Below, piece by piece: positions 28,511-37,399 of a stretch of 64,000 nucleotides of DNA. The notes under the pieces are model-generated. The model had not been told where the DNA came from. It worked only from the letters and a program-made list of their open reading frames with translations, and did not search any database. How positions within the stretch are numbered: the first letter of the stretch is position 1; every line of letters begins with the position of its first letter. Source of the stretch: Acidobacteriota bacterium (GTDB taxonomy: Bacteria > Acidobacteriota > Blastocatellia > RBC074); assembly GCA_016710075.1 (NCBI GenBank), contig JADJLO010000038.1:310001-374000 (forward strand), in the 5' to 3' direction. A program made the translations under genes and the position numbers.

Positions 28511-29743
28511 ATGAGAATGAATTTCAAGTCTGTCATTGCATTACTTGTCGCTGTTTCGATTGTTCTGGGCTCGAGTGGTGCAATGATGAAAGACCAGGTC
28601 TTAGCCCAGGCGGGCAGGAAAACCGGCGAGAAGCAGAAGAAGAACCCGAATGCCAGCGGAGATCCTGAAGAACAGCAGAAGCAGAAGGATAAGCAGGAGG
28701 AGAAGAAGGTCGATAAAACCCTCCCCACGGCATCGATCGCAATCGACACCAATGTGGTCAACGTCGAAGCAGTCGTCTATAACAAGAAGACCGGCGGCGT
28801 CCTGCAGGGCCTGAAAAAAGAGAACTTTGAGATATACGAAGACGGAGTCAAGCAGGATATAGAGAATTTCTCCACGCCTGAAGCACCCGTGACCATGGTT
28901 CTGCTGCTTGAATACAGCAAACTGGTGGACCTGCTCGGCAGCGCAGTTGGAGGCTTTTTCGAACCGGGGCGGGTCGAGATCCTGAGACCGGCATACGAGT
29001 TCGTCAGAACATTCGTTCAACCTAAAGATTTCATTTCCATAGTAGCCTACGACATCCGCCCAACACCGATCGTCGATTTCACAGACGACAAAAGCAAGCT
29101 CATGGGCGCCGTCCAGTTGCTGATCCGCAACAATCCGGCTTTCAGCGAGAGCAACTTTTTCGATTCGCTCAAATTTGTTCTTCGGGGCGGCATCGGAGAC
29201 AGCGTCGTCCTCGAAGACAGCAAGCAGGCCAAGAGCGAATACGCAGGGCTTTATGAAGTCAACAGCCGCACAGCCGTATTGTTGGTATGTTCCGGCATCG
29301 ACACCTTCAGCAAGATCAATTTCGATGATGCGCGCAAGATCGTGGAGAATTCCGGCGTGCCGATCTATGCAATCGGAACCGGCAACATGTTTCTGAAGAG
29401 ATTCGATCAGAACCTGGATCCCGGCCGAGGGCTGGAGCTGTACGGCATACCTGATCGGATGACTCTGCTTCAGGCCCAGAACACGCTCAAGACATTCTCT
29501 GAATCGAGCGGCGGCAAATATTTCCCCGTCACCTTCCCCGGAGAGATCCCGTCTGTGCTGCAGTCAATCTCGGCGCTGGTGAGAAACCAGTACAGTCTGG
29601 GATACACCCCGACCAGTACCCGCCGCGAGGGCAAACGCCGCAAGATTCAGGTGAAGGTCAACCTTGGCGATCAGATCGATCCGAAACTCCTCGTTGTCCA
29701 GCACAGACAAAGCTACATCGAACCAAAGGGAGATAAGAAATAG
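28511..29743 (+). CDS. VWFA-related acidobacterial-type secreted protein
   Basis: 410 residues: signal peptide (to about 34), a highly charged linker rich in Lys, Glu and Gln (35-70), a beta domain (VNVEAVVYNKKTGGVLQGLKKENFEIYEDG), then a von Willebrand A-like domain. This matches the TIGR03436 VWFA-related family common in Acidobacteriota. The expected DxSxS metal site is degenerate (LLLEYSKLVD has Glu for Asp and no second Ser), so a standard MIDAS is doubtful. The C-terminus has NQYSLGYTPTSTRREGKRRKI, typical of the family. Function unknown; it may be co-transcribed with yggS, 5 bp downstream. Confidence 0.88.
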   Translation: MRMNFKSVIALLVAVSIVLGSSGAMMKDQVLAQAGRKTGEKQKKNPNASGDPEEQQKQKDKQEEKKVDKTLPTASIAIDTNVVNVEAVVYNKKTGGVLQGLKKENFEIYEDGVKQDIENFSTPEAPVTMVLLLEYSKLVDLLGSAVGGFFEPGRVEILRPAYEFVRTFVQPKDFISIVAYDIRPTPIVDFTDDKSKLMGAVQLLIRNNPAFSESNFFDSLKFVLRGGIGDSVVLEDSKQAKSEYAGLYEVNSRTAVLLVCSGIDTFSKINFDDARKIVENSGVPIYAIGTGNMFLKRFDQNLDPGRGLELYGIPDRMTLLQAQNTLKTFSESSGGKYFPVTFPGEIPSVLQSISALVRNQYSLGYTPTSTRREGKRRKIQVKVNLGDQIDPKLLVVQHRQSYIEPKGDKK

Positions 29744-29748
29744 ACTGC

Positions 29749-30486
29749 GTGCCCGATTTTCAACAGACTTCTCCCAACCCGGATTCGCCTTTAACCGAGC
29801 GGCTGAACATGATCAAAGACAGGATTGCTTCGTCCTGCCGGCGCTCAGGCCGATCGGTTTCGGAGGTGACTCTGGTTGGAGTAACCAAGACCATTCCATA
29901 CTCTATTGTTGGCCAGGCCATCGAAGCGGGACTGACTGTCCTTGGAGAAAACCGTGTGCAGGAAGCGGCCGACAAGATCGCTCATCTGCGACAAGTCACT
30001 GCTCAACACGACGTGGAATGGCATCTCATCGGTCAGTTGCAATCCAACAAAGCCCGACGGGCGGTAGAGCTCTTCGACGCCATTCATTCACTCGACAGCT
30101 TGAAACTGGCCGAGCGTCTTGACGGCATCGCCGCCGAATCGGGCAAAAGACTTCCCGTTTTCCTGGAAGTCAATCTCGGCGCCGAAACATCAAAAGCCGG
30201 TGTAACCGAAACCGAGGCGCTGCACTTGTGCGAAAAGATCTGCAGGCTTCCAAATCTCGTTTTAAAAGGGCTGATGACCGTTCCGCCTTTCCTGGATGAT
30301 CCTCAAGAGATCAGACCATTTTTCAAAAAATTAAGAGAACTGCGAGATCAGGCAATCAGGGCCGGCATCGTCGACTCGACATTCAAAGAGCTTTCAATGG
30401 GCATGAGCAACGATTTCGAAACAGCAATTGAAGAAGGTTCGACCTGTGTCCGTGTCGGTACTGCAATTTTCGGCTCCCGTTCCTGA
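29749..30486 (+). CDS. yggS: PLP-homeostasis protein, YggS family
   Basis: 245 residues, a single-domain PLP-binding TIM barrel (COG0325) that buffers pyridoxal phosphate. LVGVTKTIP holds the PLP lysine; GENRVQEAADKI, WHLIGQLQSNKAR, SLGAETSKAG-like and SMGMSNDFETAIEEGSTCVRVGTAIFG are all family signatures. The GTG at 29749 is the only sensible start. It begins the yggS-yggT-yggU set found in many bacteria. Confidence 0.93.
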   Translation: MPDFQQTSPNPDSPLTERLNMIKDRIASSCRRSGRSVSEVTLVGVTKTIPYSIVGQAIEAGLTVLGENRVQEAADKIAHLRQVTAQHDVEWHLIGQLQSNKARRAVELFDAIHSLDSLKLAERLDGIAAESGKRLPVFLEVNLGAETSKAGVTETEALHLCEKICRLPNLVLKGLMTVPPFLDDPQEIRPFFKKLRELRDQAIRAGIVDSTFKELSMGMSNDFETAIEEGSTCVRVGTAIFGSRS

Positions 30487-30504
30487 CGCTCGCAATCCCT
30501 ACCT

Positions 30505-31146
30505 ATGAAAATCATATTAGTCACCAACTTTGGCAGAATGCTCATTGAGATGGTCGATACCATGAGAAATTATCTGCAATGGGTAATCGGATTGACCATT
30601 GCATTGATCGTCGTCCTGATGCTCCTTCGCATTCTCGCCGACGCGCTGAGGCTCAATCCGTTCGGGCGACTTTATCAATACGCCCATCAGCCGACCAACG
30701 AGATCATCTTTCGCATGCGCAGCTCCCAGTTCTACCATCCATTGAAAAAATCGCTGGGATTCGAACCCTCGATGCTCATGGTGCTGGTCGCGCTGGCCAT
30801 CCTCTGGTATGTCGTTGCCGGCGTTTTCAACAACCTCTTTTTCGTGCTTCAGGGTATCGGGATCAGTCTGATCAATTTCAGCAACGGATCGATCTTCACG
30901 GCGGCAAGATATCTCATCGGGTCATTATTGCTGACGATTTTCTTTTTCCTGATGGCTCTGATGACAATCATCTTTGTCAACTGGATCTTCGGGATGTTCA
31001 GGCGTGCCGCATCATGGGCCATGGAGCGACTCACTCCTTTGCTGCGAGTCTTCGAGTTCGGCGGAATGTTTGCCGGCTGGTCATTCGTCATCCTCTGGAT
31101 GGCTCTCTACTTCGCCACGGCCGCGGTCATGGCCATCTTCTTCTAG
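30505..31146 (+). CDS. YggT-family membrane protein
   Basis: 213 residues with about four to five membrane helices, in two YGGT-like halves. The first begins WVIGLTIALIVVLMLLRILADALRLNPFG, in pieces typical of the family (RxLxxxxRLNPFG); the second has FVNWIFGMFRRAASWAMERLTPLLRVFEF. The true start may be later (ATG near 30562, MRNYLQW). YggT proteins are linked with cell division and osmotic shock tolerance; the activity is unknown. Position between yggS and yggU supports the call. Confidence 0.85.
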   Translation: MKIILVTNFGRMLIEMVDTMRNYLQWVIGLTIALIVVLMLLRILADALRLNPFGRLYQYAHQPTNEIIFRMRSSQFYHPLKKSLGFEPSMLMVLVALAILWYVVAGVFNNLFFVLQGIGISLINFSNGSIFTAARYLIGSLLLTIFFFLMALMTIIFVNWIFGMFRRAASWAMERLTPLLRVFEFGGMFAGWSFVILWMALYFATAAVMAIFF

Positions 31147-31208
31147 GAGCTTAAAGTAGGATTGCCAGTTGCCGGTTGTCAGATGATGTTACACGCTGAT
31201 TAACCAAC

Positions 31209-31338
31209 TGATACTGTTGGCGAATTCACCTTTGGTAGATTGTCAGAAATTACAGATTTAAAAAACGAGCGGGACCGCAGGCGTCCTCGCCTGCGTGTAT
31301 TTCCAAAAATCAATAAAACGGGGAAACACGGACTGACA
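31209..31338. mobile_element. shortened copy of the MITE-like element
   Basis: It starts with the same TGATACTGTTGGCGAATT terminus (31209-31226), then TTGGTAGATTGTCAGAAATTACAG and one GAGCGGGACCGCAGGCG palindrome arm (in a row these match the complement of 7191-7113), then jumps to the AATCAATAAAAC segment that flanks the other side of the 7-kb copy. The second inner arm and the far terminal repeat are missing. It lies inside the 300-bp gap between yggT and yggU. Confidence 0.7.
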
Positions 31339-31446
31339 AGGGGGCTGTTTGAATTACTTCAAAACTAAATTTTTTGCTAGAGTAACCAAACTGTATTGAC
31401 TCGTACACTACCGGCAACTTCTCTTTAAACCTTAAACTCTCATTTT

Positions 31447-31755
31447 ATGCCTAAACTTACCTTAAGCGAGGATTCAGTGACATTCTCCGTCAGGGTCGTT
31501 CCACGAGCGTCAAAGAGCGCCGTGGCTGGAGATCTGGATGGAGCCGTAAAAATCCGCATCGCCGCGCCTCCGGTTGATGGCGAGGCCAATGATGAGCTGA
31601 TCAGATTTCTCGCGAAACTTCTTGGAGTCGGGAGACAACAGGTCGAGATTATTTCAGGTGCGACATCTAAGAATAAGATTGTCAGGATAACCGGCGTGAC
31701 GATAGAGGATTGTCAAAAGATGCTGCAGCAGGATTCTTTAAACTTTAAACTTTAA
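31447..31755 (+). CDS. DUF167/YggU-family protein
   Basis: 102 residues with the family core VRVVPRASKSAVAGDL, IRIAAPPVDGEANDELIRFLAKLLGV and ISGATSKNKIVRI. Small conserved protein of unknown function, usually found with YggS and YggT as here. Its last codons (SLNFKL and stop) are made of AAAGTYY-type repeat units (TTTAAACTTTAAAC), so its C-terminus appears extended by a repeat. Confidence 0.9.
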   Translation: MPKLTLSEDSVTFSVRVVPRASKSAVAGDLDGAVKIRIAAPPVDGEANDELIRFLAKLLGVGRQQVEIISGATSKNKIVRITGVTIEDCQKMLQQDSLNFKL

Positions 31756-31757
31756 AC
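31735..31757. repeat. AAAGTYY-family units at the end of yggU
   Basis: Three tandem TTTAAAC heptamers overlapping the yggU stop codon and lying between convergent genes. Confidence 0.6.
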
Positions 31758-31766
31758 TCTTCTTTG

Positions 31767-32450
31767 CTACATCTTCGGGAGTTTTCCGCCGTGGCCGTTC
31801 AATTTGGCGAATTGATTGGTAATTGCTCGATTTTCGTAATCACGAGCGAGGTTTTCAAGGATTGAATTGAGGTAATCGAGTCTCTCGACGGTGTTTGTGA
31901 GTTCGAGCATATATTGTTTTTCGCTGTTGTCGATTTCAAGATATGCGGGAATGATCAATGACAGGGACTGGGCGTCATCGGGGAGTTCCGGGGATTCGTC
32001 ATCCGATTCGATTTCGTTTTTGAGTTTACGGCCGGCCGCCATCAGTCTAAGAAACAGGGCTCTGGTTTTATCTGCAAGATCGGAAGGATCCACGATATCC
32101 AGATCGTCATCGAAGAGTTCCACTTCGGCTTTAAGGTATGGCTCACCTTCGACATAACCGAGCAGTCTGAAACGTTCCTTCCCGAGGCAGAGGATATTCG
32201 ATCTGCCGTCGGCCATCCCCTGTGCGACGGCGACTTCGATCAGGCATCCGATACTTCCCTCTGGCAGATTCTCGGAATCGATTAGAGTCAGGGAATCGCG
32301 GAAGATGATGCCGAATGACTTATCGCCGGCCATGACATCCTTGAGCATCTGCCTGTAACGCGGTTCAAAGATATGAAGCGGAGTGAGCGCTCCGGGGAAC
32401 TGCACGAGGTCAAGCGGGAACAGCGGGATGACGAGGCTTTCAGGTTTCAT
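31767..32450 (-). CDS. Lon N-terminal-domain protein
   Basis: 227 residues from the ATG at 32450 (MKPESLVIPLFPLDLVQFPG); longer frames upstream overlap lepA. It is a stand-alone Lon substrate-binding domain (PF02190): LFPLDLVQFPGALTPLHIFEPRYRQML, then GCLIEVA, and a helical C-terminus. Such proteins lack the ATPase and protease parts. It starts 2 bp after the lepA stop, so translation is probably coupled. Confidence 0.9.
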   Translation of the reverse strand: MKPESLVIPLFPLDLVQFPGALTPLHIFEPRYRQMLKDVMAGDKSFGIIFRDSLTLIDSENLPEGSIGCLIEVAVAQGMADGRSNILCLGKERFRLLGYVEGEPYLKAEVELFDDDLDIVDPSDLADKTRALFLRLMAAGRKLKNEIESDDESPELPDDAQSLSLIIPAYLEIDNSEKQYMLELTNTVERLDYLNSILENLARDYENRAITNQFAKLNGHGGKLPKM

Positions 32451-32452
32451 CT

Positions 32453-34246
32453 TTAGTCGACCTTGAGAACGGCCAGGAAGGCTTCCTGAGGGATTTCGAC
32501 CTTGCCGACGCGCTTCATTCTCTTTTTGCCTTCTTTCTGCTTTTCCAGCAGTTTGCGCTTGCGGCTGATGTCGCCGCCGTAGCATTTGGCAAGCACGTTT
32601 TTTCCAATGGCCTTGATTGTCTCTCTGGCGATGACGCGTGAGCCGACGGCAGCCTGGATCGGCACTTCGAAGAGTTGTCGCGGAATGAGTTTTCGCATCC
32701 GGTCGACCAGCGTTCGACCGCGCGAATATGCGGCATCCTTGTGAACTATCAGTGAGAGCGCATCGACCGGTTCCCCGGCGACGAGAATGTCGAGTTTGAC
32801 AAGTTCGGCTTCACGATAACCCGCGAAATGGTAATCGAGCGAAGCATAGCCTCTTGAGACCGATTTCAGTCTGTCGAAGAAATCCAGAACAATTTCATTG
32901 AGCGGGACTTCATAGGTAAGCAGGACGCGAGTCGAGGTAATGTAATCGAATCCCTTCTGGATGCCGCGTTTTTCATCCAGCAGTGCAAGGATGTTGCCGA
33001 TGAACTCTTCGTTGGTCATGATCATCGCCGTGATGATCGGCTCCTCGAATTTGACGATGTCTCCCGTGCTGGGCATTTTCGCGGGGCTGTCGATTTCGTG
33101 TACATCTCCGCGGACATCGGTGATGCGGTATCGGACACCAGGCGCCGTTGTAATCAGGTCGACGTTGAACTCGCGTTCCAGTCGTTCCTGAACGATCTCC
33201 ATGTGGAGCAGGCCGAGGAATCCGCAGCGGAATCCGAAGCCGAGCGCAGTCGAGACCTCGGGTTCGAAGAAGAACGACGAGTCGTTGAGCCGGAGCTTTT
33301 CCAGTGCGTCTCGAAGTTCCTCGTACTGGTTGTGCTCGACAGGGTAGATTCCCGCGAAGACCATCGGTTTGATCTCCTGGAATCCGGGAAAAGGCTCGAG
33401 TGTGGGTTTGGCCGCGAGGGTAACGGTATCGCCGATGCTTACGTCGGCGACGGTCTTGATGTTCGCAACGATGAAACCCACTTCGCCGACTCCCAGCTTG
33501 TCGATCGGTCGCGGTTTCGGAGTGAGAACGCCAAGATCTTCGACTTCGAAATCGCGCCCCTTGGCCATGAGGCGAATCTTCACGCCTTTTCTCAACTCAC
33601 CATCGATGACGCGGACCATGACGATAACTCCGCGATACGGATCGAACCATGAATCGAAGATCAAGGCTTTGAGCGACGCGGCGGCGGACCCTTTCGGAGA
33701 TGGAACCTCATGGACAATGGCTTCAAGGATTTCAGAGATTCCAATCCCCTGCTTGGCCGAAGCGAGTATCGCGTTATGAGTGTCGAGGCCGATGATATTC
33801 TCTATCTGCGCCTTCACCTGTTCAGGCTCGGCGCCGGGCAGGTCGATCTTGTTGATCACCGGGATGATCTCGAGGTTGTGATCGACCGCCAGATAGGCGT
33901 TGGCAAGGGTCTGGGCTTCCACTCCCTGGCTCGCGTCAACAATCAGCAGAGCACCTTCGCAGGCTGAAAGGCTTCGCGAAACCTCGTAGGAAAAATCCAC
34001 GTGCCCGGGCGTGTCGATCAGATTGAGAATGTAATCCTGGCCGTCTTTGGCTTTGTAATAAAGGCGGACCGCGTGCGCCTTGATGGTGATTCCACGCTCG
34101 CGCTCGAGATCCATCGCATCCAGAACCTGCTCTGACATCTCGCGCGATTCGAGCGCGCCGGTGGCTTCGAGCAGACGATCAGACAATGTCGTCTTGCCGT
34201 GGTCGATATGTGCGATGATCGAAAAATTTCTGATATTGAGTGACAT
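32453..34246 (-). CDS. lepA: elongation factor 4 (LepA)
   Basis: 597 residues, full length. A ribosome-bound translational GTPase that back-translocates or remodels stalled ribosomes. GTPase motifs: AHIDHGKTTLSDRL (G1), DTPGHVDF (G3) and NKIDLPGA (G4). LepA-specific C-terminus with RKRKLLEKQKEGKKRMK. First gene of a two-gene operon with the Lon-domain protein. Confidence 0.97.
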   Translation of the reverse strand: MSLNIRNFSIIAHIDHGKTTLSDRLLEATGALESREMSEQVLDAMDLERERGITIKAHAVRLYYKAKDGQDYILNLIDTPGHVDFSYEVSRSLSACEGALLIVDASQGVEAQTLANAYLAVDHNLEIIPVINKIDLPGAEPEQVKAQIENIIGLDTHNAILASAKQGIGISEILEAIVHEVPSPKGSAAASLKALIFDSWFDPYRGVIVMVRVIDGELRKGVKIRLMAKGRDFEVEDLGVLTPKPRPIDKLGVGEVGFIVANIKTVADVSIGDTVTLAAKPTLEPFPGFQEIKPMVFAGIYPVEHNQYEELRDALEKLRLNDSSFFFEPEVSTALGFGFRCGFLGLLHMEIVQERLEREFNVDLITTAPGVRYRITDVRGDVHEIDSPAKMPSTGDIVKFEEPIITAMIMTNEEFIGNILALLDEKRGIQKGFDYITSTRVLLTYEVPLNEIVLDFFDRLKSVSRGYASLDYHFAGYREAELVKLDILVAGEPVDALSLIVHKDAAYSRGRTLVDRMRKLIPRQLFEVPIQAAVGSRVIARETIKAIGKNVLAKCYGGDISRKRKLLEKQKEGKKRMKRVGKVEIPQEAFLAVLKVD

Positions 34247-34326
34247 AAATACTTACTTCACATCCTGATGCTTATCGGTAACCTACGAGAATAGAATTTC
34301 AGACGGCAAAAGGCAAACACAGAGGA

Positions 34327-34432
34327 GTTTAAAGTTTAAGGTTCAAAGTTTAAAGAGATAATCAGCCACCATTCCAGGCAGGTGAAGCCCTGCGCCGGAT
34401 CATCCACCATTTTAAACTTTGAATTTTAAACT
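34327..34432. repeat. AAAGTYY-family inverted repeat
   Basis: Left arm about 34327-34355 (GTTTAAAGTTTAAGG, TTCAAAGTTTAAAG) and right arm 34411-34432 (TTTAAACTTTGAATTTTAAAC) around a 55-bp spacer. It fills the gap between the lepA start and the DNA glycosylase stop. Confidence 0.7.
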
Positions 34433-34445
34433 TCGGATTACTTCC

Positions 34446-35087
34446 TCAGGCCAGGCTGCGCCAGAGGTACCATGAAGCGACCGAGCAGTAGGGTCTCCAT
34501 CGCCGCTCCAGGGCGATGGCCTCGATCTGCTCTGGATTGGGAAGGTCAGCGAGATCGAATGCTGTTTGAATGGCTTTTCTGATGCCAAGGTCGCCGACGG
34601 GCAGAATATCCAGCCTGCCAAGCGAGAAGATGAGGAACATATGAGCCGTCCAGACGCCGATGCCCTTGACCTCGGTCAGCATTTCGATGATTTCGTCATC
34701 CGGCATTCCCGGCATCCTCGAGAGCTTGAGCCTCCCGTCAGTGGTCCTTGCAGCCAGATCCTTGATGAATGAAACCTTGCCGTTGGACATGCCTGTCGCG
34801 CGCAGGACTTCATTGGGCGTACCAAGAATATGCTCCGGCCGGACAGCTCGCGCCGGCTTATAGAGATCTTTGACGCGCCGGCCTATCGTCTCCGCAACTT
34901 TTGTCGAAAGCTGCTGCGCGATGATCGCCCCGGTCAGAGTCTCGAAATGATTCGAGTGCGGGCTGATCTGACAGGGTCCATGTTGTTTGATGAATGGGCG
35001 CAGGACCGGATCCCTCCGTGAAAGCTGCCTTTCGGCATCGCGGAGATCCCTTTCGAAAGCCGCCAGCTTCTCTTTCATCGTCGCCAT
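34446..35087 (-). CDS. DNA-3-methyladenine glycosylase, HhH-GPD family
   Basis: 213 residues, AlkA-like base-excision repair enzyme. Signatures: FETLTGAIIAQQLSTKVAETI, hairpin-helix-hairpin LTEVKGIGVWTAHMFLIFSLG and catalytic Asp in LPVGDLGIRKAI. The C-terminal WRPYCSVASWYLWRSL is typical. Removes alkylated purines such as 3-methyladenine. Confidence 0.93.
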   Translation of the reverse strand: MATMKEKLAAFERDLRDAERQLSRRDPVLRPFIKQHGPCQISPHSNHFETLTGAIIAQQLSTKVAETIGRRVKDLYKPARAVRPEHILGTPNEVLRATGMSNGKVSFIKDLAARTTDGRLKLSRMPGMPDDEIIEMLTEVKGIGVWTAHMFLIFSLGRLDILPVGDLGIRKAIQTAFDLADLPNPEQIEAIALERRWRPYCSVASWYLWRSLA

Positions 35088-35105
35088 AAAAAAACTTCCC
35101 TGATT

Positions 35106-35150
35106 AAACGAGTTGGAGCGCAGGCCACTCGGCTGCGCTCCAACTCGTTT
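35106..35150. terminator. GC-rich hairpin / probable terminator
   Basis: Perfect 18-bp arms, AAACGAGTTGGAGCGCAG (35106-35123) and its complement (35133-35150), just after the stop of the ABC-2 permease. The stem resembles the inner palindrome of the MITE-like element (AACGAG..GGAGCGCAGG), so it may derive from it. Confidence 0.7.
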
Positions 35151-35156
35151 GAAAAA

Positions 35157-36419
35157 CTAGGTATATTTGAGCCATCTCCAGATTTCAGGCAGAGTCGGTC
35201 GCTTGCCGTACATGAGAATGCCCACGCGATAAATTTTCGAGGCCACCCAGACGGCCAGAAGGATGGTTCCAATCAGGAGCACTATCGAAAGGGCGATCTG
35301 CCACCAGGGAGGCATCTGCAATCCGATTCGCAAGAACATCAGGACAGGGCTGAAGAACGGCACCAGCGAAAGGACGACCGAAGCCGTGCCGCTCGGATTG
35401 CGCATGATCATCGAGGAGATCATCACCGGAATCACGATGGTCATGGTTACGGGCAGTTGCATCTGCTGGCCGTCTTCTTCATTCGAAACGATGGCGCCGA
35501 CCGTTGCATAGAGCGTGGCGTAAAGAAAATAGCCAAGCACGAAATAGACCACGAAGAACACGATCTGCACGGGCTGGATTCTGGGAATCTTATCCCAGTT
35601 GGCAGCCAGAACCGGCAAAGCCGTCACTCCGCTAATCAGCAACCCGCAGATGGCCCAGACGAAATACTGTGTCAGTCCGACCAGCCCGATGCCAATCAGT
35701 TTTCCGAGCATGAGATCGAACGGGCGCACCGATGAGAGCAGTACTTCGACTATCCTGGATTGTTTCTCCTCGATGACTCCGCGCATAACCATGACGCCAT
35801 AGACAAGAATCGTGATGTAGATGATCATCAGCAGTCCGAAGGAGAGAATGAAAGTCTGGCCACGCTCTTTCTCGCCGCGAGCATTGCGCATATCGAGGGT
35901 GACACTCTTCATCAAATCCCGCACAGTTTCGGTCTTCAGCCCGGCCTGGGATACGCGTCTCTCGATGATCGTCTTGTTTATCGCCTCGGAAATCTGAGAC
36001 CTGCTGCCGAAATCGCCGACGTTCTTGGCGACATACGAGATGCGCTCTTCATTGAGCACATCCTTCGTGAGAACCAGGTAACCATCGATCTCGCCGGAAG
36101 CGATCTGCTGATTCATCTTCAACTGCCCCATTTCGATATCCTCATCGGATCCGACTGCTTCGCGACGAAGCTTGAATTTATCGTCGCGGGGGCCTTTCGG
36201 CTCAAGCAGCTTGTCGAGTCTTTCGTACATCGTCGAGTCCCCTGTCTGATCGACAACGGCGATGCGGTAATTTTCAGGCCCGCCAAACCGTGCAATCAAA
36301 ATAGGCACAACGCCGATAGACATCATCAGCAGCGGACTGATGATCGTCCCGATGATGAATCCCTTGGAACGGACCCTGGTGAAGTATTCTCTCTTGATTA
36401 TCGCCTTGAGCTTTTCCAT
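35157..36419 (-). CDS. ABC-2 type transporter permease (NatB-like)
   Basis: 420 residues. One N-terminal membrane helix after a short basic cytoplasmic tail (KREYFTRVRSKGFIIGTIISPLLM), a large external domain (about 45-190), then five membrane helices. Matches PF12698-type permeases such as sodium exporter NatB (QTFILSFGLLMIIYITILVYGVMVMRGVIEEKQSRIVEVLLSS, in sections). No ATPase gene is adjacent, so the partner is elsewhere. Substrate unknown. Confidence 0.88.
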   Translation of the reverse strand: MEKLKAIIKREYFTRVRSKGFIIGTIISPLLMMSIGVVPILIARFGGPENYRIAVVDQTGDSTMYERLDKLLEPKGPRDDKFKLRREAVGSDEDIEMGQLKMNQQIASGEIDGYLVLTKDVLNEERISYVAKNVGDFGSRSQISEAINKTIIERRVSQAGLKTETVRDLMKSVTLDMRNARGEKERGQTFILSFGLLMIIYITILVYGVMVMRGVIEEKQSRIVEVLLSSVRPFDLMLGKLIGIGLVGLTQYFVWAICGLLISGVTALPVLAANWDKIPRIQPVQIVFFVVYFVLGYFLYATLYATVGAIVSNEEDGQQMQLPVTMTIVIPVMISSMIMRNPSGTASVVLSLVPFFSPVLMFLRIGLQMPPWWQIALSIVLLIGTILLAVWVASKIYRVGILMYGKRPTLPEIWRWLKYT

Positions 36420-36439
36420 TTAATTCCCCATGAATGGCC

Positions 36440-36672
36440 AAAGTCTAAAGTCCAAAGTTCAAAGTCCAAAGTCTAAAGTCCAAAGTCTAAAGTCTAAAGT
36501 CTAAAGTTCAAAGTTTAAAGTCTAAAGTTTAGTAATTGCTCCTCTCACAGAATTCAGATAGATCGACTGATATCGTCATGGATTGAACATTTGAGCAGGG
36601 GAGATGAGCAGTTACTAAACTTTAGACTTTGAACTTTGAACTTTGAACTTTAGACTTTGGACTTTAGACTTT
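36440..36672. repeat. AAAGTYY heptamer array, long inverted repeat
   Basis: Left block 36440-36530 is exactly 13 units of 7 bp (AAAGTCT, AAAGTCC, AAAGTTC, AAAGTTT). The right block 36617-36672 is 8 complementary units. Pairing extends inward through AAAGTTTAGTAATTGCT and its near complement. It lies between two minus-strand genes and provides the stop codon of the downstream-ending glycosyltransferase gene (MKV, TAA). Confidence 0.9.
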
Positions 36673-37399
36673 CATCTTCCTCTCCTTTTCAAGCTTTTTC
36701 AGGTACTTTCTGGTGAAGCGGGCCTTCTCGCGATCACCGGCGAGTTCCTGTTTCAACCTTTCGAAGTCCTCCGGAGTATCGACATCGTACCAGACCGGCA
36801 ACTTGATCAGGTTCAAGCGGGCTTTTTCTGCCTGCTTGACGGTTGCTTCCATGACCTCGCTGGTGCTCCAGGGAATCTCTTTGAACAACTCTTGATGAAG
36901 CACGCGCATTGCGATCAGATAATAACCGCCATCCTCTGAAGGACCAAAGACAACATCGTTATCGTCTTTGAGATTTTCGAAAGCTTCAAAAACGTATTCT
37001 TCGGGAAGAGTGGGGCTGTCCGATCCGATCAGGACGACCGAGTCAAAACCCGATTCCAAAAGGTCCTTGAAGCAATTGAACAGGCGTTCTCCGAAATCGT
37101 TGCCCCGCTGAGCAAGCATCAGCGAGCCTTCGCGCTCGACGGCTTCAAACGACTCCTCCTCGCCTTCCGGAGAGTAGCACAGGACAAGCGAAACGGTTTC
37201 ACGTTCCCGCCAGACCGACGACATGATGGCGAAGGTATCGCTCAGAAAATTGACGTAGAGTTCGGTCGTTTCGGTGGGGCTCAATACCCCGGCGAGACGC
37301 GTCTTGACCATGCCCCTCCAGGGGAGCCTTGGCTATCAATACAAGTGCCTCTTTCAAATGATTATTTCTCCTGGTAATACAGTCACCTTTTTTTGTCAT
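36664..37399 (-). pseudogene. TIGR04282/DUF2064 glycosyltransferase, frameshifted
   Basis: A GT-A fold nucleotide-sugar transferase of about 245 residues. The N-terminus is in one frame (ATG at 37399: MTKKGDCITRR, then ALVLIAKAPLEG) and the rest in another (VKTRLAGVLSPTE, GSDSPTLPEEYV, FGPSEDGGYYLI, DVDTPEDFERL). The shift is at the C run 37313-37316 on the plus strand; one base fewer gives KAPLEGMVKTRLAG, matching the family pattern KAPxPGxVKTRLA. The start overlaps the preceding gene's stop by 4 bp (ATGA), so it is the last gene of an operon. The family name links it to arsenosugars, but the true substrate is unclear. Confidence 0.82.
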
